Notes: generated by a model not told the origin, from the sequence alone. A DNA stretch of 64,000 nt from Megaustenia siamemsis (GCA_032433765.1 JAVIAB010000025.1:32714115-32778114), one strand, 5' to 3'; positions 14,986 to 25,853 are shown, counted from the stretch's first letter. Made by a program: numbers and translations.

Positions 14986-15275
14986 TAGTATCTTCTCTCT
15001 TTCCCTATAATTTGCCAGTTGTAACCGAGTATTCCAACTTTCTTCTTCTCATGATGTGCCTGAAAAATATTGATTGTTTCTTTCTGATGTTTTTTAGGAG
15101 CTCCCTTTTTGTGTTGGCCTCTTTGAGAATTTCCTCATTGGTGTTTTTAGCTGTCATGTTTAAACTCATAACATTCTTCTGAGAAATCCCATTTCTGTGG
15201 CCTCAAATAGTCTTTTCATTTGTTTGTCAATTGTCCATGCTTCACTTCCATAGGTCAGAATTGGATCTGTCTAAA
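14986..15275 (-). mobile_element. LINE B fragment, internal coding region
   Basis: On minus it encodes remnants of the LINE B words KKNQST-like, MRR and LEYL seen at 24655-25065, and extends to the region matching 53930-54040 (tgtttgtcaattgtccatgcttc). Indels break the frame. It abuts the TAGAC array at the LINE B word ctagtatc. Confidence 0.8.
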
Positions 15276-15282
15276 CTAGCAC

Positions 15283-15618
15283 ATGTGGTGGACATATGTT
15301 GGACATGTGATCAGAAGAGATAATAACCAAATAACAAAGCAAGCCCTCATGTGGGAAACAACAGGTAGGAGGAAAAGAAATCAACACAGAGAGACACTGA
15401 GAAGAACATTGATAAGAGAGGCCAAGACAGCAGGAATCAGCTCCCTCAATGAAATTGAGATGCTTGCACAGAACAGAGACAGGTAGTGGCATTTGATAAA
15501 TGTTTTTTGCAAGGACTGAGACTGCTAGAAAAAAAATTTAGAAAAAGAGAAAGAGTATCTGGGTCTATGCCCATGGGCCGGCCTTAGCTCAAAGGTCAAT
15601 ATATGGATAGATAGAATC
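15283..15618 (+). mobile_element. LINE A 3' end, diverged
   Basis: The open frame 15283-15486 reads VGHVIRRDNNQITKQALMWE and ends AQNRDR, aligning with the LINE A C-terminus at 50600-50800. The 3' UTR words tctatgcccatgggccggcc and tcaatatatggatagatag follow. It is more diverged than the copies at 50.9 and 58.7 kb. Confidence 0.88.
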
Positions 15619-15675
15619 TAGCACCTGCTCTATTAACTATTTTAAAATTGCATGATATATTCAACTCTCCCTGCA

Positions 15676-15779
15676 TGAAGAATTTATCATTTGAATGTTT
15701 TTTCTGTATTTATCATTTGAATGTTTTTCCTGTATTTATCATTTGAATGTTTTTCCTGTATTTATCATTTGAATGTTCC
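15676..15779. repeat. 26-bp tandem repeat against the exon 3 acceptor
   Basis: Four copies of tatttatcatttgaatgttt plus ttcctg. The last copy runs into the acceptor tccatttcag. It therefore supplies the pyrimidine tract and the probable branch region of this intron. Confidence 0.93.
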
Positions 15780-15786
15780 ATTTCAG

Positions 15787-15881
15787 CCCTGGGTCAAGTG
15801 ATGCTGTATGTGGATGGTATGGAAGGAGTTATACAACACAATGCTGTCATCCAGTGGCTGTATTCCTTATTAGCCTCGAAG
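15787..15881 (+). CDS. Fhod: FHOD formin exon ([11 protein letters not shown])
   Basis: The acceptor is ccatttcag and the donor is AAG|GTATCA. Two bases complete the split Ala codon, then 31 codons run from [14 protein letters not shown] to WLYSLLASK. Family members have the same LGQ-ML-VDGM and IQWLY words. It leaves in phase 0 into the exon at 22431. Tandem repeats press on both sides: a 26-bp array ends within 10 bases upstream and a 12-bp array starts about 40 bases downstream. Confidence 0.96.
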
Positions 15882-15920
15882 GTATCAAGGTGTTTCTGTT
15901 TGATTCATGCTATTCTTTGT

Positions 15921-16057
15921 CATCATTTCATCCATCATTTCATCCATCATTTCATCCATCATTTCATCCATCATTTCATCCATCATTTCATCCATCATTT
16001 CATCCATCATTTCATCCATCATTTCATCCATCATTTCATCCATCATTTCATCCATCA
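15921..16057. repeat. 12-bp tandem repeat catcatttcatc
   Basis: About 11 near-perfect copies begin 39 bases after the exon 3 donor. It gives HHFIHHFI or SFHPSFHP frames that are not coding. Confidence 0.97.
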
Positions 16058-16116
16058 GTTACCAGATTTAAAAAAGCTATCTTTACAGCATTATCCCATT
16101 ACTGTGATCTGCCAGG

Positions 16117-18175
16117 ATGACATATAAGACACATAAGACATATAGGACCTATAAGACACATAAGACATATAGGACCTATAAGACACATAAGACATATAAG
16201 ATGCATAGGGCATATAGGACCTATAAGACACATAAGACATATAGGACCTATAAGACACATAAGACATATAGGATCTATAAGACACATAAGACATATAGGA
16301 TCTATAAGACATATAAGACATATAAGATGCATAGGGCATATAGGACCTATAAGACACATAAGACATATAGGACCTATAAGACACATAAGACATATAGGAT
16401 CTATAAGACACATAAGACATATAGGACCTATAAGACACATAAGACATATAAGATGCATAGGGCATATAGGACCTATAAGACACATAAGACATATAGGACC
16501 TATAAGACACATAAGACATATAGGATCTATAAGACACATAAGACATATAGGATCTATAAGACACATAAGACATATAGGACCTATAAGACACATAAGACAT
16601 ATAAGATGCATAGGGCATATAGGACCTATAAGACACATAAGACATATAGGATCTATAAGACACATAAGACATATAGGATCTATAAGACACATAAGACATA
16701 TAGGACCTATAAGACACATAAGACATATAAGATGCATAGGGCATATAGGACCTATAAGACACATAAGACATATAGGATCTATAAGACACATAAGACATAT
16801 AGGATCTATAAGACACATAAGACATATAGGACCTATAAGACACATAAGACATATAAGATGCATAGGGCATATAGGACCTATAAGACACATAAGACATATA
16901 GGATCTATAAGACACATAAGACATATAGGACCTATAAGACACATAAGACATATAAGATGCATAGGGCATATAGGACCTATAAGACACATAAGACATATAG
17001 GATCTATAAGACACATAAGACATATAGGACCTATAAGACACATAAGACATATAAGATGCATAGGGCATATAGGACATATAAGACATATAGGACCTATAAG
17101 ACACATAAGACATATAGGACCTATAAGACACATAAGACATATAGGACCTATAAGACATATAAGACATATAGGACCTATAAGACATATAAGATATAGGACC
17201 TATAAGACATATAGGACCTATAAGACACATAAGACATATAGGACCTATAAGACACATAAGACATATAAGACACATAGGGCATATAGGACCCATAAGACAC
17301 ATAAGACATATAGGATCTATAAGACACATAAGACATATAGGACCTATAAGACATATAAGACACATAAGACATATAGGACCTATAAGACACATAAGACATA
17401 TAGGACCTATAAGACATATAAGACACATAAGACATATAGGACCTATAAGACATATAAGACACATAAGACATATAGGACCTATAAGACACATAAGACATAT
17501 AGGATCTATAAGACACATATGACATATAGGACCTATAAGACATATAAGACACATAAGACATATAGGACCTATAAGACATATAAGACACATAGGGCATATA
17601 GGACCTATAAGACATATAGGACCTATAAGACACATAAGACATATAGGACCTATAAGACATATAAGACATATAGGACCTATAAGACATATAAGACACATAG
17701 GGCATATATGACCTATAAGACATATAGGACCTATAAGACACATAAGACATATAGGACCTATAAGACACATAAGACATATAGGACCTATAAGACACATAAG
17801 ACATATAAGACACATAGGGCATATAGGACCCATAAGACACATAAGACATATAAGACACATAAGACATATAGGACCTATAAGACACATAAGACATATAGGA
17901 CCTATAAGACACATAAGACATATAAGACACATAGGGCATATAGGACCTATAAGACACATAAGACATATAAGACACACAGGGCATATAGGACCTATAAGAC
18001 ACATAAGACATATAGGACCTATAAGACACATAAGACATATAAGACACACAGGGCATATAGGACCTATAAGACACATAAGACATATAGGACCTATAAGACA
18101 CATAAGACATATAAGACACACAGGGCATATAGGACCTATAAGACACATAAGACATATAAGACATATAGGACATAA
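16117..18175. repeat. 2-kb minisatellite, 9-bp base and 27-bp main unit
   Basis: Nonamers ataagacac, ataagacat and ataggacct alternate to form a 27-bp unit, with regular variants (aggatct, aagatgcatagggcat, aagacacatagggcat). The variants recur in blocks of about 100-180 bases, so there is higher-order order. All unit lengths are multiples of 3, giving stop-free frames on both strands (YKTHKTYRT on plus, CLIGPICLM or SYVSYRSYM on minus). The setting is intronic. Confidence 0.97.
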
Positions 18176-18179
18176 GATT

Positions 18180-18725
18180 AAAGGCCGCTTGTCGTGAGCA
18201 GTTGCAAGTTATTTGGGTCTGAGTTTTTGTTTCACTTCCAAATAAAGAACAACATATGTTGGCTGTTAGAAAAGACAGAACTAGTCTTGCAGTGGGTGCC
18301 AGCACATTGTGGCATCCCTGGAAATGAGAGAGCAGGTGAACTCACAATAGCAGGTGGGAGCCCTCAATAGTCCAACCAATCCCCACAGCCTCAAAGAAAT
18401 AAAAACAGTCCTGAAGCAAGCAAGGAAAACAGAATGGAGAGAGTTGCTTGGAAAATATGAGCCAGAACATGACAGCCTAAACAAATTGAGCAGACATGAG
18501 CAGACCAAGATATTCAGATTCATAACAGGTCATTGTGGCCTCAGTGCACATCTACACAAAATAGGACTCAGTGACAATGCAACATGTGACTGTGGAGCAG
18601 CCAAATAAACTCAAGAGCATACACTACAGGACTGCAGCACTCTAAACACTCTAAGAACATAAATATGTCCCACAGAAACAACCCTACATGACAAGCTATG
18701 GGGAAACTAGTGATGACCTCAAACT
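18180..18725 (+). mobile_element. LINE fragment with RNase H and Cys/His tail (I/Jockey-like)
   Basis: Near 18282-18345 the plus strand reads LQWVPAHCGIPGNERAGEL, the C-terminal signature of the RNase H domain carried by I/Jockey-type LINEs. After a frameshift the frame 18354-18608 continues KTEWRELLGKYE, RFITGHCGLSAHLHKIGL and ATCDCGAAK, then EHTLQDC, a CCHC-like tail. Stops and frame changes make it a pseudogene. It is unrelated to LINEs A-G by these domains. Confidence 0.85.
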
Positions 18726-18859
18726 CACCGTCTTGTTCATGACCCAGGCTGGTTTAAATGTATAAATGCATAGTAATAGTTGATTGCTTTTAAACCCAAA
18801 TTCTCCTGTTTTGGAGCGCAACAAGTTAATTTAGCCAACTGTTCTCCAAAGTTACCAGA

Positions 18860-18938
18860 TACAGTTTAGCATCAGAGCAAAGAAATGCATCAAAATGCAA
18901 AGCTGCAGTGAAGCTAAATGTGAGGAGAAATGAAAATA
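18860..18938 (+). mobile_element. Inverted-repeat element, left arm (split by LINE A)
   Basis: The words gcaaagctgcagtgaagcta and atgtgaggagaaatgaaaa match the start of the fold-back element at 61625-61670. The partner arm tttttcatttctcctcag lies at 19685-19702 after the LINE A insertion. Confidence 0.6.
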
Positions 18939-19614
18939 TCTATCTATCTATCTATTGACCTTTCGAGCCGTAGCAGGCCCATAGGGCGTAGACCAAGATA
19001 CTCTTTCTCTTATCTGAATTTTGTTCTAGCAGTTTTCAATTCTTTTCAAGATATTTTATCAAATCTCGCCATTTGTCTCTGTTCTGTGCAAGCAGCTCTA
19101 TCTCAGTGAGGGAGCCGAATCCTGCTGCTCTTGCCTTTCTCATCAATGTTCTTCTCAGTGCCTCTCTGGGTCTTCCTCTTTTTCTTTTACCTGTTGTTTC
19201 CCACATGAGGGCTTGCTTTGTTATTCGGTTATTATCTCTTCTCATCACATGTCCAACATATGACCATCGTCTTTTCTTTATTACTGAAGATATTAGTGGT
19301 TGATTGGCGATTTCTCTAATTTCCTAATTTGTTTTGAATTCGTTCCACGCTATACCTAGTATTTTCCTTAGACATTTATTTTCGAATGCGTTCAACTTTG
19401 TTTCTATGTCTCTTGTTGTTTTCCAGCTCTCATACGCATATGTAAGGGTGATAGTACGTTAAGTCTAAGTATTGTGTGTACATATAATAGTCTAAGTTTT
19501 GTGTTTGTGCTGATGAGTTTTGATTTCCACAACTTTTCAAGGCTTCTGAAAGACATTGCTGCTTTAGCTATTCTGATTCTAATTTCTTTGCTTGTATCCC
19601 CTTCCCGATCAATA
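18939..19614 (-). mobile_element. LINE A, 5'-truncated, with 10-bp target duplication
   Basis: A (TATC)n tail at 18939 is followed on minus by the LINE A 3' UTR and C-terminal coding (MMRRDNNRITKQALMWET, then AQNRDKWRDLIKYLEKN). Further upstream coding reaches the SLEKLWKSKLISTNTKLR words at 19500-19570. The repeat aatgaaaata flanks it at 18929-18938 and 19615-19624. Stops show it is dead. Confidence 0.92.
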
Positions 19615-19705
19615 AATGAAAATATACATATATATAACAAAAAAATTTTTTAATAGAAAAAGCTTCCTATATATTTATATATGTTTTTCATTTCTCCTCA
19701 GATAC
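19615..19705 (+). mobile_element. Inverted-repeat element, right arm
   Basis: Sequence ending aatagaaaaagcttc, an AT run and tttttcatttctcctcag, complementary to the left arm at 18921-18938. It restores the host element after removal of LINE A. Confidence 0.55.
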
Positions 19706-19930
19706 AGTTGATAGTGTTGGTGTTGTGTTCTTATTTCCTATTGCTAAATAAATTGCCCTGAGACGGATTTATTTAGAGATTTTCTTTGAACTCTAATGGG
19801 TGCATAGTGATTTATGCTTTGAAGCTATTGTTACTGCGAATAGTGATGCTGTTTTAGTTGAGCTGTCTGATAACATTATTGCATCTGGAGAGTGTTGGTT
19901 TGGTCTTGCTTATGACAATGAGCATCATAG

Positions 19931-20040
19931 TGATACTATCCAGAAGTCTCCGAACACTTCTGGATAGGCGGCCAAGCACATATGGGTGAAAACTCGCGTC
20001 TAAGAAACTGATTCAAGTCTCGTACTTTACCTTTACCTTT
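19931..20040 (+). mobile_element. SINE3 3' part
   Basis: Words gaacacttctggataggcgg, agcacatatgggt and gacttgaacc-like complement, ending ctcgtactttacctttacct, are the reverse complement of the SINE3 copy at 39597-39720. The tRNA-like head is missing. Confidence 0.7.
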
Positions 20041-20059
20041 ACTGAGCATCAAAATCACA

Positions 20060-20425
20060 ATAATAGCATCAAAAGCATAAAAAATGTTTAACTAAAGTAT
20101 CAGAATTACTTAACTATAACATAAGAATGACTTTAATTGAACATCACATATACTTTAATAAAGCATCATAATTACTTCAAACAGAATATCAGAATGACTT
20201 TAATTGAACATCACATATACTTTAAAAAAGCATCATAATTACTTCAAACAGAATATCAGAATTACTTAACTATAACATAAGAATGACTTTAATTGAACAT
20301 CACATATACTTTAATAAAGCATCATAATTACTTCAAACAGAATATCAGAATTACTTTAATTGAACTTAAGGATTACTTAAATGGAGTATAAAATTACTTA
20401 AATAAGGCTACAGAATTACTTTAGA
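20060..20425. repeat. Compound ~20-22-bp AT-rich tandem repeat
   Basis: gaatgactttaattgaacat, cacatatactttaataaagc and atcataattacttcaaacag alternate. A block of roughly 110 bases is repeated about three times, with related shorter units on the right. Confidence 0.88.
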
Positions 20426-20616
20426 GCGTCAAAATTACTCTAATAAATGAAAGCACAAGGAGTACACAAATTTTACAATGGCAGACAATAAACTGTTGCT
20501 GTTACCAATTGTATGGTATGTGATGATGTTAATGAATAGAGTTCAATAACGTAATGCACTGGGCAAAAAAGTTGCCTAACTTGGATATATTGCCCTGAGC
20601 ATGCGAGAGTTCATGG

Positions 20617-20868
20617 AGCTGCGATAACTCAGTGGTTAGTGAACTGGACTACAAAGGACAAGAGGTAGGGCTCGATCCCAACCGACGGCTTCCAGGTTCA
20701 CCCAGCCTTTAATGGGTACCGGATTTTTTCTGGAAAAGTAAAGTGGCACGGACATAATACCGACCACATTACCCCAAAAATCATATGCTGAAGGTCTGTA
20801 AAATTGATGGTCACTAACACCATATTCCCTATACGCTATTTGGCATGACGGGGGCTCTTTACTTTGCT
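20617..20868 (+). mobile_element. SINE1 with 16-bp target duplication, inside element H
   Basis: Box A-like gataactcagtggttagtg, box B-like ggctcgatccc, body, and 3' end gacgggggctctttacttt. The flanks atgcgagagttcatgg (20601-20616) and atgcgggagttcatgg (20869-20884) are a duplication with one mismatch. The target is element H, whose intact junction gcgggagttcatggcagtga is seen at 21515. Confidence 0.93.
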
Positions 20869-21012
20869 ATGCGGGAGTTCATGGCAGTGAAATAAGCTAA
20901 CAGAAGGATGGGGTCTGCCATTGTGAAAAAAACCTTTAAATGGACATATATGGCACCGCAAGGGCGTTAAAGAACACCTCTCACAGTGAGGATGTGGAAA
21001 CTAAGGATAATC
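20869..21012 (+). mobile_element. Element H fragment
   Basis: gcgggagttcatggcagtga, aataagct, gatggggtctg and aaatggacatat run parallel to 21514-21600, followed by ttaaagaacacctctcac. Element H has no recognised coding capacity. Confidence 0.7.
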
Positions 21013-21018
21013 CACATG

Positions 21019-21512
21019 TCAAAAAGAAATTAGATTAAATACAAAAATAAAAATGTTCAACTCCAATGTTAAGTTAGTCCTATTATATGGCTGTGAAACA
21101 TGGAGAACAACAAAATTGACAACCATGAAGATACAGACTTTCATTAATGGATGCTTATGCAGAATAAAAGGATGGAAATGGCAGGACAAAATCACTAACA
21201 TAGAATTATGGAAATGTACCAGTCAAATACCAGTGGATAAAGAGATACAGCAAAGACGATGGCGCTGGATAGGACACACACTGCAGAAGCCAACTGAGAG
21301 TATTACACAACAGGCTCTTTTTTGGAATCCCCAGGGAAAAAGACAAAGAGGAAGACCGAGAAATTCTTGGAAAAAACAGATAGAAGCAGATATGAAAATG
21401 ATGAGGAAGACATGGAATGATCTTAAAAGAATTGCAAGAAACAGAATGACTTGGAAAGTGTTTGTTGAAGACCTATGCTCCACAGGGAGCTGAAAGGTAG
21501 AACAAGAAGAAG
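21019..21512 (+). mobile_element. LINE C 3' end with open frame of 146 codons
   Basis: The open frame 21053-21493 reads NSNVKLVLLYGCETWRTTKL, INGCLCRIKGWKWQDKI, RRWRWIGHTLQKP, GKRQRGRPRNSWKKQIEAD and ends VFVEDLCSTGS. This is the C-terminal region that follows RT in RTE/CR1-like LINEs. It is 5'-truncated, with the catalytic RT motifs missing. A gaagaagaa tail follows the stop. It is one of the less decayed LINE C copies here. Confidence 0.9.
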
Positions 21513-21513
21513 A

Positions 21514-21780
21514 ATGCGGGAGTTCATGGCAGTGAAATAAGCTGATAGAATGATGGGGTCTGGCATAGTGCAAAAAACCTATAAAATGGACATTTACTTT
21601 AAACTGCACGGGTTCTTTAACATGCTCGGGTGCGTATAGAGCATTTTTTTTTTCGGTCATTTTCCAAGAGGGCTAGTTATCGGATCCTAGGGAGGGTAAA
21701 GCCATGGGGAAACCACAGGTTCAATTTTTTTAAAATTCCCACTGCTTGTGGTGGGAATTGTACCCAGTCATGATTATTTT
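21514..21780 (+). mobile_element. Element H, unexpanded copy carrying one 27-bp seed
   Basis: It runs gcgggagttcatggcagtga, gttctttaacatgctcgg, a T-run, ccaagagggctagttatcgg, gggagggtaaagccatgggg, aaaccacagg, then aaattcccactgcttgtggt. At 21690-21718 it contains a single version of the unit that is present about 280 times at 2621-10260. Confidence 0.78.
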
Positions 21781-21782
21781 AA

Positions 21783-21997
21783 GGGAGCCGTGATAGCTCA
21801 GTGGTTAGTGAACTGGACTACAAAGGACAAGGGGTAGGGTTCGATCCCAACCGACGGCTTCCGGGTTCACCCAGCCTTAAAATGGGTACCGGATTTTTTC
21901 CTGGGAAAGTAAAGCAGCATGGGCGTAATACCGATCACATTACCCAAAAAATCATGTGCTGAAGGTCTGTAAAATATTGGGTCACTAACACCATATT
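21783..21997 (+). mobile_element. SINE1, 5' part, interrupted by SINE2
   Basis: Box A tgatagctcagtggttagtg and box B ggttcgatccc (21838-21848) are well kept. The body breaks at ctaacaccatatt. The remaining 3' part resumes at 22268 with the same words, so SINE2 inserted here. Confidence 0.93.
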
Positions 21998-22267
21998 ATC
22001 CCGTGTGTTACCGGGGCCTCATTATGAGGGAGGTAAAGAATAGTGACACTGTGACCTTCCAGGCACGTCGTAAGAGGCGACTAAGGAGGTTGATCGATGG
22101 CTTGACAAGCTGTCATTGTAAAAAGTATTGTTATGGAAACAGCGCCATAGATTTTAGAGCAGTGATCTCTACAATATGTGCCATTTTGGCATGCAAGGTT
22201 TCTGTTTTCGAGATTATGGTTCTGCCCTATGTGCCGTCTTCGGCTCGAAAGGAGAATAGATAGATAG
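21998..22267 (+). mobile_element. SINE2, full-length, 11-bp target duplication, inside SINE1
   Basis: It begins atcccgtgtgttaccggggc and runs through gtgaccttccaggca, cgtaagaggcgactaagg and tgccattttggcatgcaagg. It ends tgccctatgtgccgtcttcg, ggctcgaaagg and (ATAG)n. The repeat aacaccatatt flanks it at 21987-21997 and 22268-22278. The 3' end resembles that of LINE A (50870-50920). No clear A/B boxes were recognised in the head. Confidence 0.9.
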
Positions 22268-22322
22268 AACACCATATTTCCCTATACACCACTTGGCGTG
22301 ATGGGGGTACATTACTTTTTGT
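22268..22322 (+). mobile_element. SINE1, 3' part after the SINE2 insertion
   Basis: acaccatatttccctataca, then cttggcgtgatgggggta and an AT tail complete the element begun at 21783. Confidence 0.9.
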
Positions 22323-22430
22323 TTTAATGATTATTTTAGTAAATAAAAGAAAATGATAAACTGAAATTCTAAGAAAAATGGTGGTCGTGCATTGGTAGGC
22401 TAAAATATTTCTTCATTCATATCTTCGCAG

Positions 22431-22637
22431 GGACGTCTAGTAGTGAAGACATCTCTAAAGTTGTTACTTGTGTTTGTGGAGTACACAGAGACTAACACAA
22501 TTCAGCTAATCAGAGCTGTCAACACAGTTGATAGTAAACGAGGCCTGCATCCATGGACCAATGCCATCTCTTTGTTGGGTGAAAAGGATGGAGCTGATTC
22601 AGATTTATTGCTGTATACGATGACTTTGATTAATAAG
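22431..22637 (+). CDS. Fhod: FHOD formin exon ([12 protein letters not shown])
   Basis: The acceptor is atcttcgcag and the donor is AAG|GTTGGT. It is exactly 69 codons, phase 0 in and out, starting [20 protein letters not shown] and ending [11 protein letters not shown]. The core words [25 protein letters not shown] and YTMTLINK are diagnostic for the FHOD FH3 domain. The open frame beginning 22443 is the same frame but starts at an in-frame alternative codon and is not a true start. Confidence 0.97.
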
Positions 22638-23389
22638 GTTGGTAGTTAAACTTTCATTATTGTACATGATAGGATAAAATGTAAATTACTGAGGACATTT
22701 ATCTTCCTGAAAGCAACATTTGGTTGAGAACCATAATCTAACAAACATTAACTCTTTCAGGACTTTCAGCCGACACAACGGCTCCACTTAAGAAGGCATT
22801 CTTGACCAAAATCCGACACATTGGCTCGGATCGAGAACAGTTGAATATTTTAAAGTAAAGTAACGACTATGTATAAATATTCCCCAATACTTGTATTTGA
22901 ATATCAAGAAGAAGCTTCGTAATTACTTCCTTCGATTACCATGTGGTATTTTCTTTATTTTTGTAGATACAGTGGTTGCGTTTTCAAAGTAAATATGTGT
23001 TTCTTTTCTGACAAATATTGGCCATTTCTTGTGCCTAATTTTATTATTTGTGGACATAAATGCATTGAGTAAAGTGTATTTTGAAGAACTTTGGATTAGT
23101 TTGCTTATAATGTTGAAAAGAATGAATAGCTTTATGCTTCTAGTCATGGAAAAATAGAGGTGCGTGAAATTTGATATTTTGAATTGAAAATTATCTGCCT
23201 CTGAATATTTTATACTATTTATAATAAATAACATATTTTTCTTTCAGATATAACCTATATATTGCTATTTTTATTTTCTTCAACCATTTTCCTTTCCGGT
23301 GATGTATAAACATGTACCACATTTAATTATATTATTCCATGAAATTGTAAAAATTAAAAGACATGATGGAATTTTTCTAAATTGAAAAC
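22638..23389. other. Intron sequence, no confident feature
   Basis: AT-rich intron. At 22749 the word ttaactctttcaggac resembles the end of the TTAA-flanked element at 52509, but no partner terminus could be supported. The minus-strand frame 22923-23234 has no recognised homology. Confidence 0.45.
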
Positions 23390-24320
23390 TAATCTGGTCC
23401 AAAGCTGAAGAAAACGTAGTCCGCCAAATTCTGGAAAGAGTTAAGAAAGAAAATCAATTCATTCTAAGCAAAATGCTACAGAAAAATCCTCAAGAGATTT
23501 TGGATAATGAAAAAGAGCAATGAAGACAAATTAAAAGACTCAAACATTAAAAAGAATTGACTTATAAATACAATTATACAGATGAAATTAAAATACTATG
23601 GACATGTCAGAAGACACAGTGGGCTAGGAGAACAATAATGGAAGGTATGTTTCTTGGACAATGCATCAGAGGCAGACCAAGAGGAAGTGGTTTTAAGACA
23701 TCAACGAAACCTTGAATATGACAACAGAAGAAGTGGGAGATCTGGCTAGAGACAGAGATTCTTACAGATGGGCTGTGATGAATGCAACGTTCTGTGAGAG
23801 ATCTGGCTAGAGACAGAGATTCTTTCAGATGGGTTGTGATGAATGCAACGTTCTGTGGGAGATCTGGCTAGAGACAGAGATTCTTTCAGATGGGCTGTGG
23901 TGAGTGCAACGTTCTGTGGGAGATCTGGTTAGAGACAGAGATTCTTTCAGACGGGCTGTGGTGAGTGCAACGTTCTGTGGGAGATCTGGCTAGAGACAGA
24001 GATTCTTTCAGACGGGCTGTGGTGAGTGCACCTTTCTGTGGGAGATCTGGCTAGAGACAGAGATTCTTTCAGATGGGCTGTGGTGAGTGCAACGTTCTGT
24101 GGGAGATCTGGCTAGAGACAGAGATTCTTTCAGACGGGCTGTGGTGAGTGCAACGTTCTGTGGGAGATCTGGCTAGAGACAGAGATTCTTTCAGACGGGC
24201 TGTGGTGAGTGTAACTTTCTGTGGGAGATCTGGCTAGAGACAGAGATTCTTTCAGACGGGCTGTGGTGAGTGTAACTTTCTGCAATTGATATGCAACCTG
24301 ATGATGATGTGATAGGGTGC
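23390..24320 (+). mobile_element. LINE D 3' end with expanded 61-bp coding repeat
   Basis: aaaatgctacagaaaaatcc, attttggataatgaaaaaga and gcagaccaagaggaagtggt align with the copy at 37690-38230. That copy reads better: GRPRRRWFQDTKETL, then EEVGDLARDRDSFRWAVVNA. The last coding segment is repeated in tandem. The 3' flank caacctgatgatgatg matches cgacctgatgatga at 38231. Frameshifts make it dead. Confidence 0.85.
23736..24284 (+). repeat. 61-bp tandem repeat, about 9 copies, within LINE D
   Basis: The unit begins agatctggctagagacagag and continues attctttcagatgggctgtg, gtgagtgcaacgttctgtgg. It encodes DLARDRDSFRWAV, the LINE D C-terminus. Copies differ by a few bases (gatggg/gacggg, aacgtt/aacttt). 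Confidence 0.95.
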
Positions 24321-24428
24321 AGCAATGAATGATTAGCATATTCTACTTCTTTACTTGTATAGTGAGTTGTTTTACATCTGTTCTATACTTGTTCTATATT
24401 TGAAGTTGATCGTGTCTGCTCCTTTCAG

Positions 24429-24572
24429 GTTATAAGTGCTATTCCAGACCAGGATATGTTCTATGACGTGACGGATGCTTTAGAAGAACTGGATATGGAT
24501 GCCATATCCAGGTGGCATATGAATAAACAGGGTGCTAACCTTGATCTCTTAACCCAATTTCAACTTTATGAG
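24429..24572 (+). CDS. Fhod: FHOD formin exon (IPDQDMFYDVTDALEE)
   Basis: The acceptor is cctttcag and the donor is GAG|GTACGT. It has 48 codons, phase 0 to 0, reading VISAIPDQDMFYDVTDALEE then LDMDAISRWHMNK and ending LTQFQLYE. The DQD-FYDVTDALE and DL-TQ-LYE words are classic FHOD. In the family this forms the end of the FH3 armadillo-like fold. Confidence 0.97.
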
Positions 24573-24654
24573 GTACGTAATGCTTTTATCTCTCAAATTG
24601 GCCTAACAATCATTCAGTTGTCACTCCATTGACCTGTCACATCAAACATAATCC

Positions 24655-25065
24655 TTATTGTTGAGGATCATCATGTGCCATACCCGTTGGCATAGGTGAT
24701 CATGTCCTTCCACAATCTTCTATCCATCGTGCATCGTATCAGTTCTGTTGTTGACTGTTTTCCATGCCATGACACCAAGCTATCTAGTATTTTCTCTCTG
24801 TGTCGTCTGTGATCTCTCTTTCCCTGTATTTTGCTAGTTGTAATCAAGTATTCCAACTTCCCTCTTCTCATAATGTACCCGAAAAATATTGATTGTTTCT
24901 TTCTGATGTTTCTTAGGGGCTCCCTTTTTGTGTTGGCCTCTTTGAGAATTTCCTTGTTGGTCTTTCTAGCTGTCCAGAAAACTTTCAGCATTCTTCTGTG
25001 AAATCCCATCTCTGTGGCCTCAAAATCGTCTTTTCCTTTGTTTTTTTACTGTCCATGATATTGTT
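24655..25065 (-). mobile_element. LINE B 3' end, open frame of 112 codons
   Basis: Frame 25009 to 24671 on minus reads MGFHRRMLKVFWTARKTN, KKQSIFFGYIMRRGKLEYL, KILDSLVSWHGKQSTTELI and WKDMITYANGYGT. This is the C-terminal part after RT. The 3' end at gatgatcctcaac is close to the end used by LINE E (acttgatgatgatg), so B and E are sister families. Confidence 0.9.
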
Positions 25066-25421
25066 GAGGATGTTTGATACTAACAAAATGTGAGTTTTTT
25101 CTGCCAGTAAACAATAAACCTCAGATAGTAGATGTACATCAGAGATGAGGTGTAGAACAGCTCAGATAAAGTCTGTATACTATAGATTGTAAAAGATATT
25201 ATGGAACCAATCTTTGATTTTATATTTTTTGTATACATACATTTAGTAATTCACAACTTAATATTTGTTTGTTCTTTTTTCATACATTATTTCCTACAGT
25301 GTGGTTCATTCGATGTTTAATGTTTAAATACATGTGTGTGTGTGCAGGTATGTGTGAGAAAATGTGTGTTTGTGTGTGCATCAATTATATTTTTTTAAAT
25401 GTTTAATTTATCACCCTGTAG

Positions 25422-25483
25422 AGTGCATTGATGCTTGAAGATGGAGAAGATACCTCGGTCATCTCCCAAGTGGAAAATCTGAG
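25422..25483 (+). CDS. Fhod: FHOD formin exon (short, end of FH3)
   Basis: The acceptor is tcaccctgtag and the donor is GAG|GTAAGA. Twenty codons, SALMLEDGEDTSVISQVENL, plus two bases that join G at 28640 to make Arg. The words ALMLEDGE match the family (ALKLEDG), and after that the protein enters the variable linker. The exon is too short to be recognised without its neighbours, but phases agree on both sides. Confidence 0.93.
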
Positions 25484-25687
25484 GTAAGATTATTGTAACA
25501 CTTACATACATTGTTACAACCAAAGTGCCCCAGGTGCTGTCAAATCCTAGGCTATCCATTTTTTGTTCTATTTCTCTTGAGTTTTAGTATATTATCTTTC
25601 TTAGACTCTTAAAGTCCCCCCTGGCAGATCCTAGTAATGGAAAACTGATGTATATAGTTCTTTTTTCTTGGTATTCACCCGTTAAAT

Positions 25688-25853
25688 AAACATGAATGCT
25701 TTGTGTCACTAGTTGAGAGCGAAGCAATGATATTTGTACACATTAAGTGAACATGAATGCTTTGTGTCACTAGTTGACAGCGAAGCAATGATATTTGTAC
25801 ACATTAAGTGAACATGAATGCTTTGTGTCACTAGTTGACAGCGAAGCAATGAT
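25688..25853. repeat. 61-bp tandem repeat, about 2.7 copies
   Basis: The unit gtgaacatgaatgctttgtg, tcactagttgacagcgaagc, aatgatatttgtacacatta recurs from 25688. It is unrelated in sequence to the LINE D 61-bp unit. It ends where LINE E begins. Confidence 0.93.

Noticed and set aside
16091..18305. Frames up to 685 codons with CLIGPICLM or YKTHKTYRT repeats
   Set aside because: Product of a 9/27-bp array. Open on both strands, with no start context or conserved domain.
22749..23440. TTAA element bounded by ttaactctttcagg and ctggaaagagttaa
   Set aside because: The right 'end' reads as part of LINE D coding, and internal sequence does not match the element at 52509. The match is only about 11 bases.
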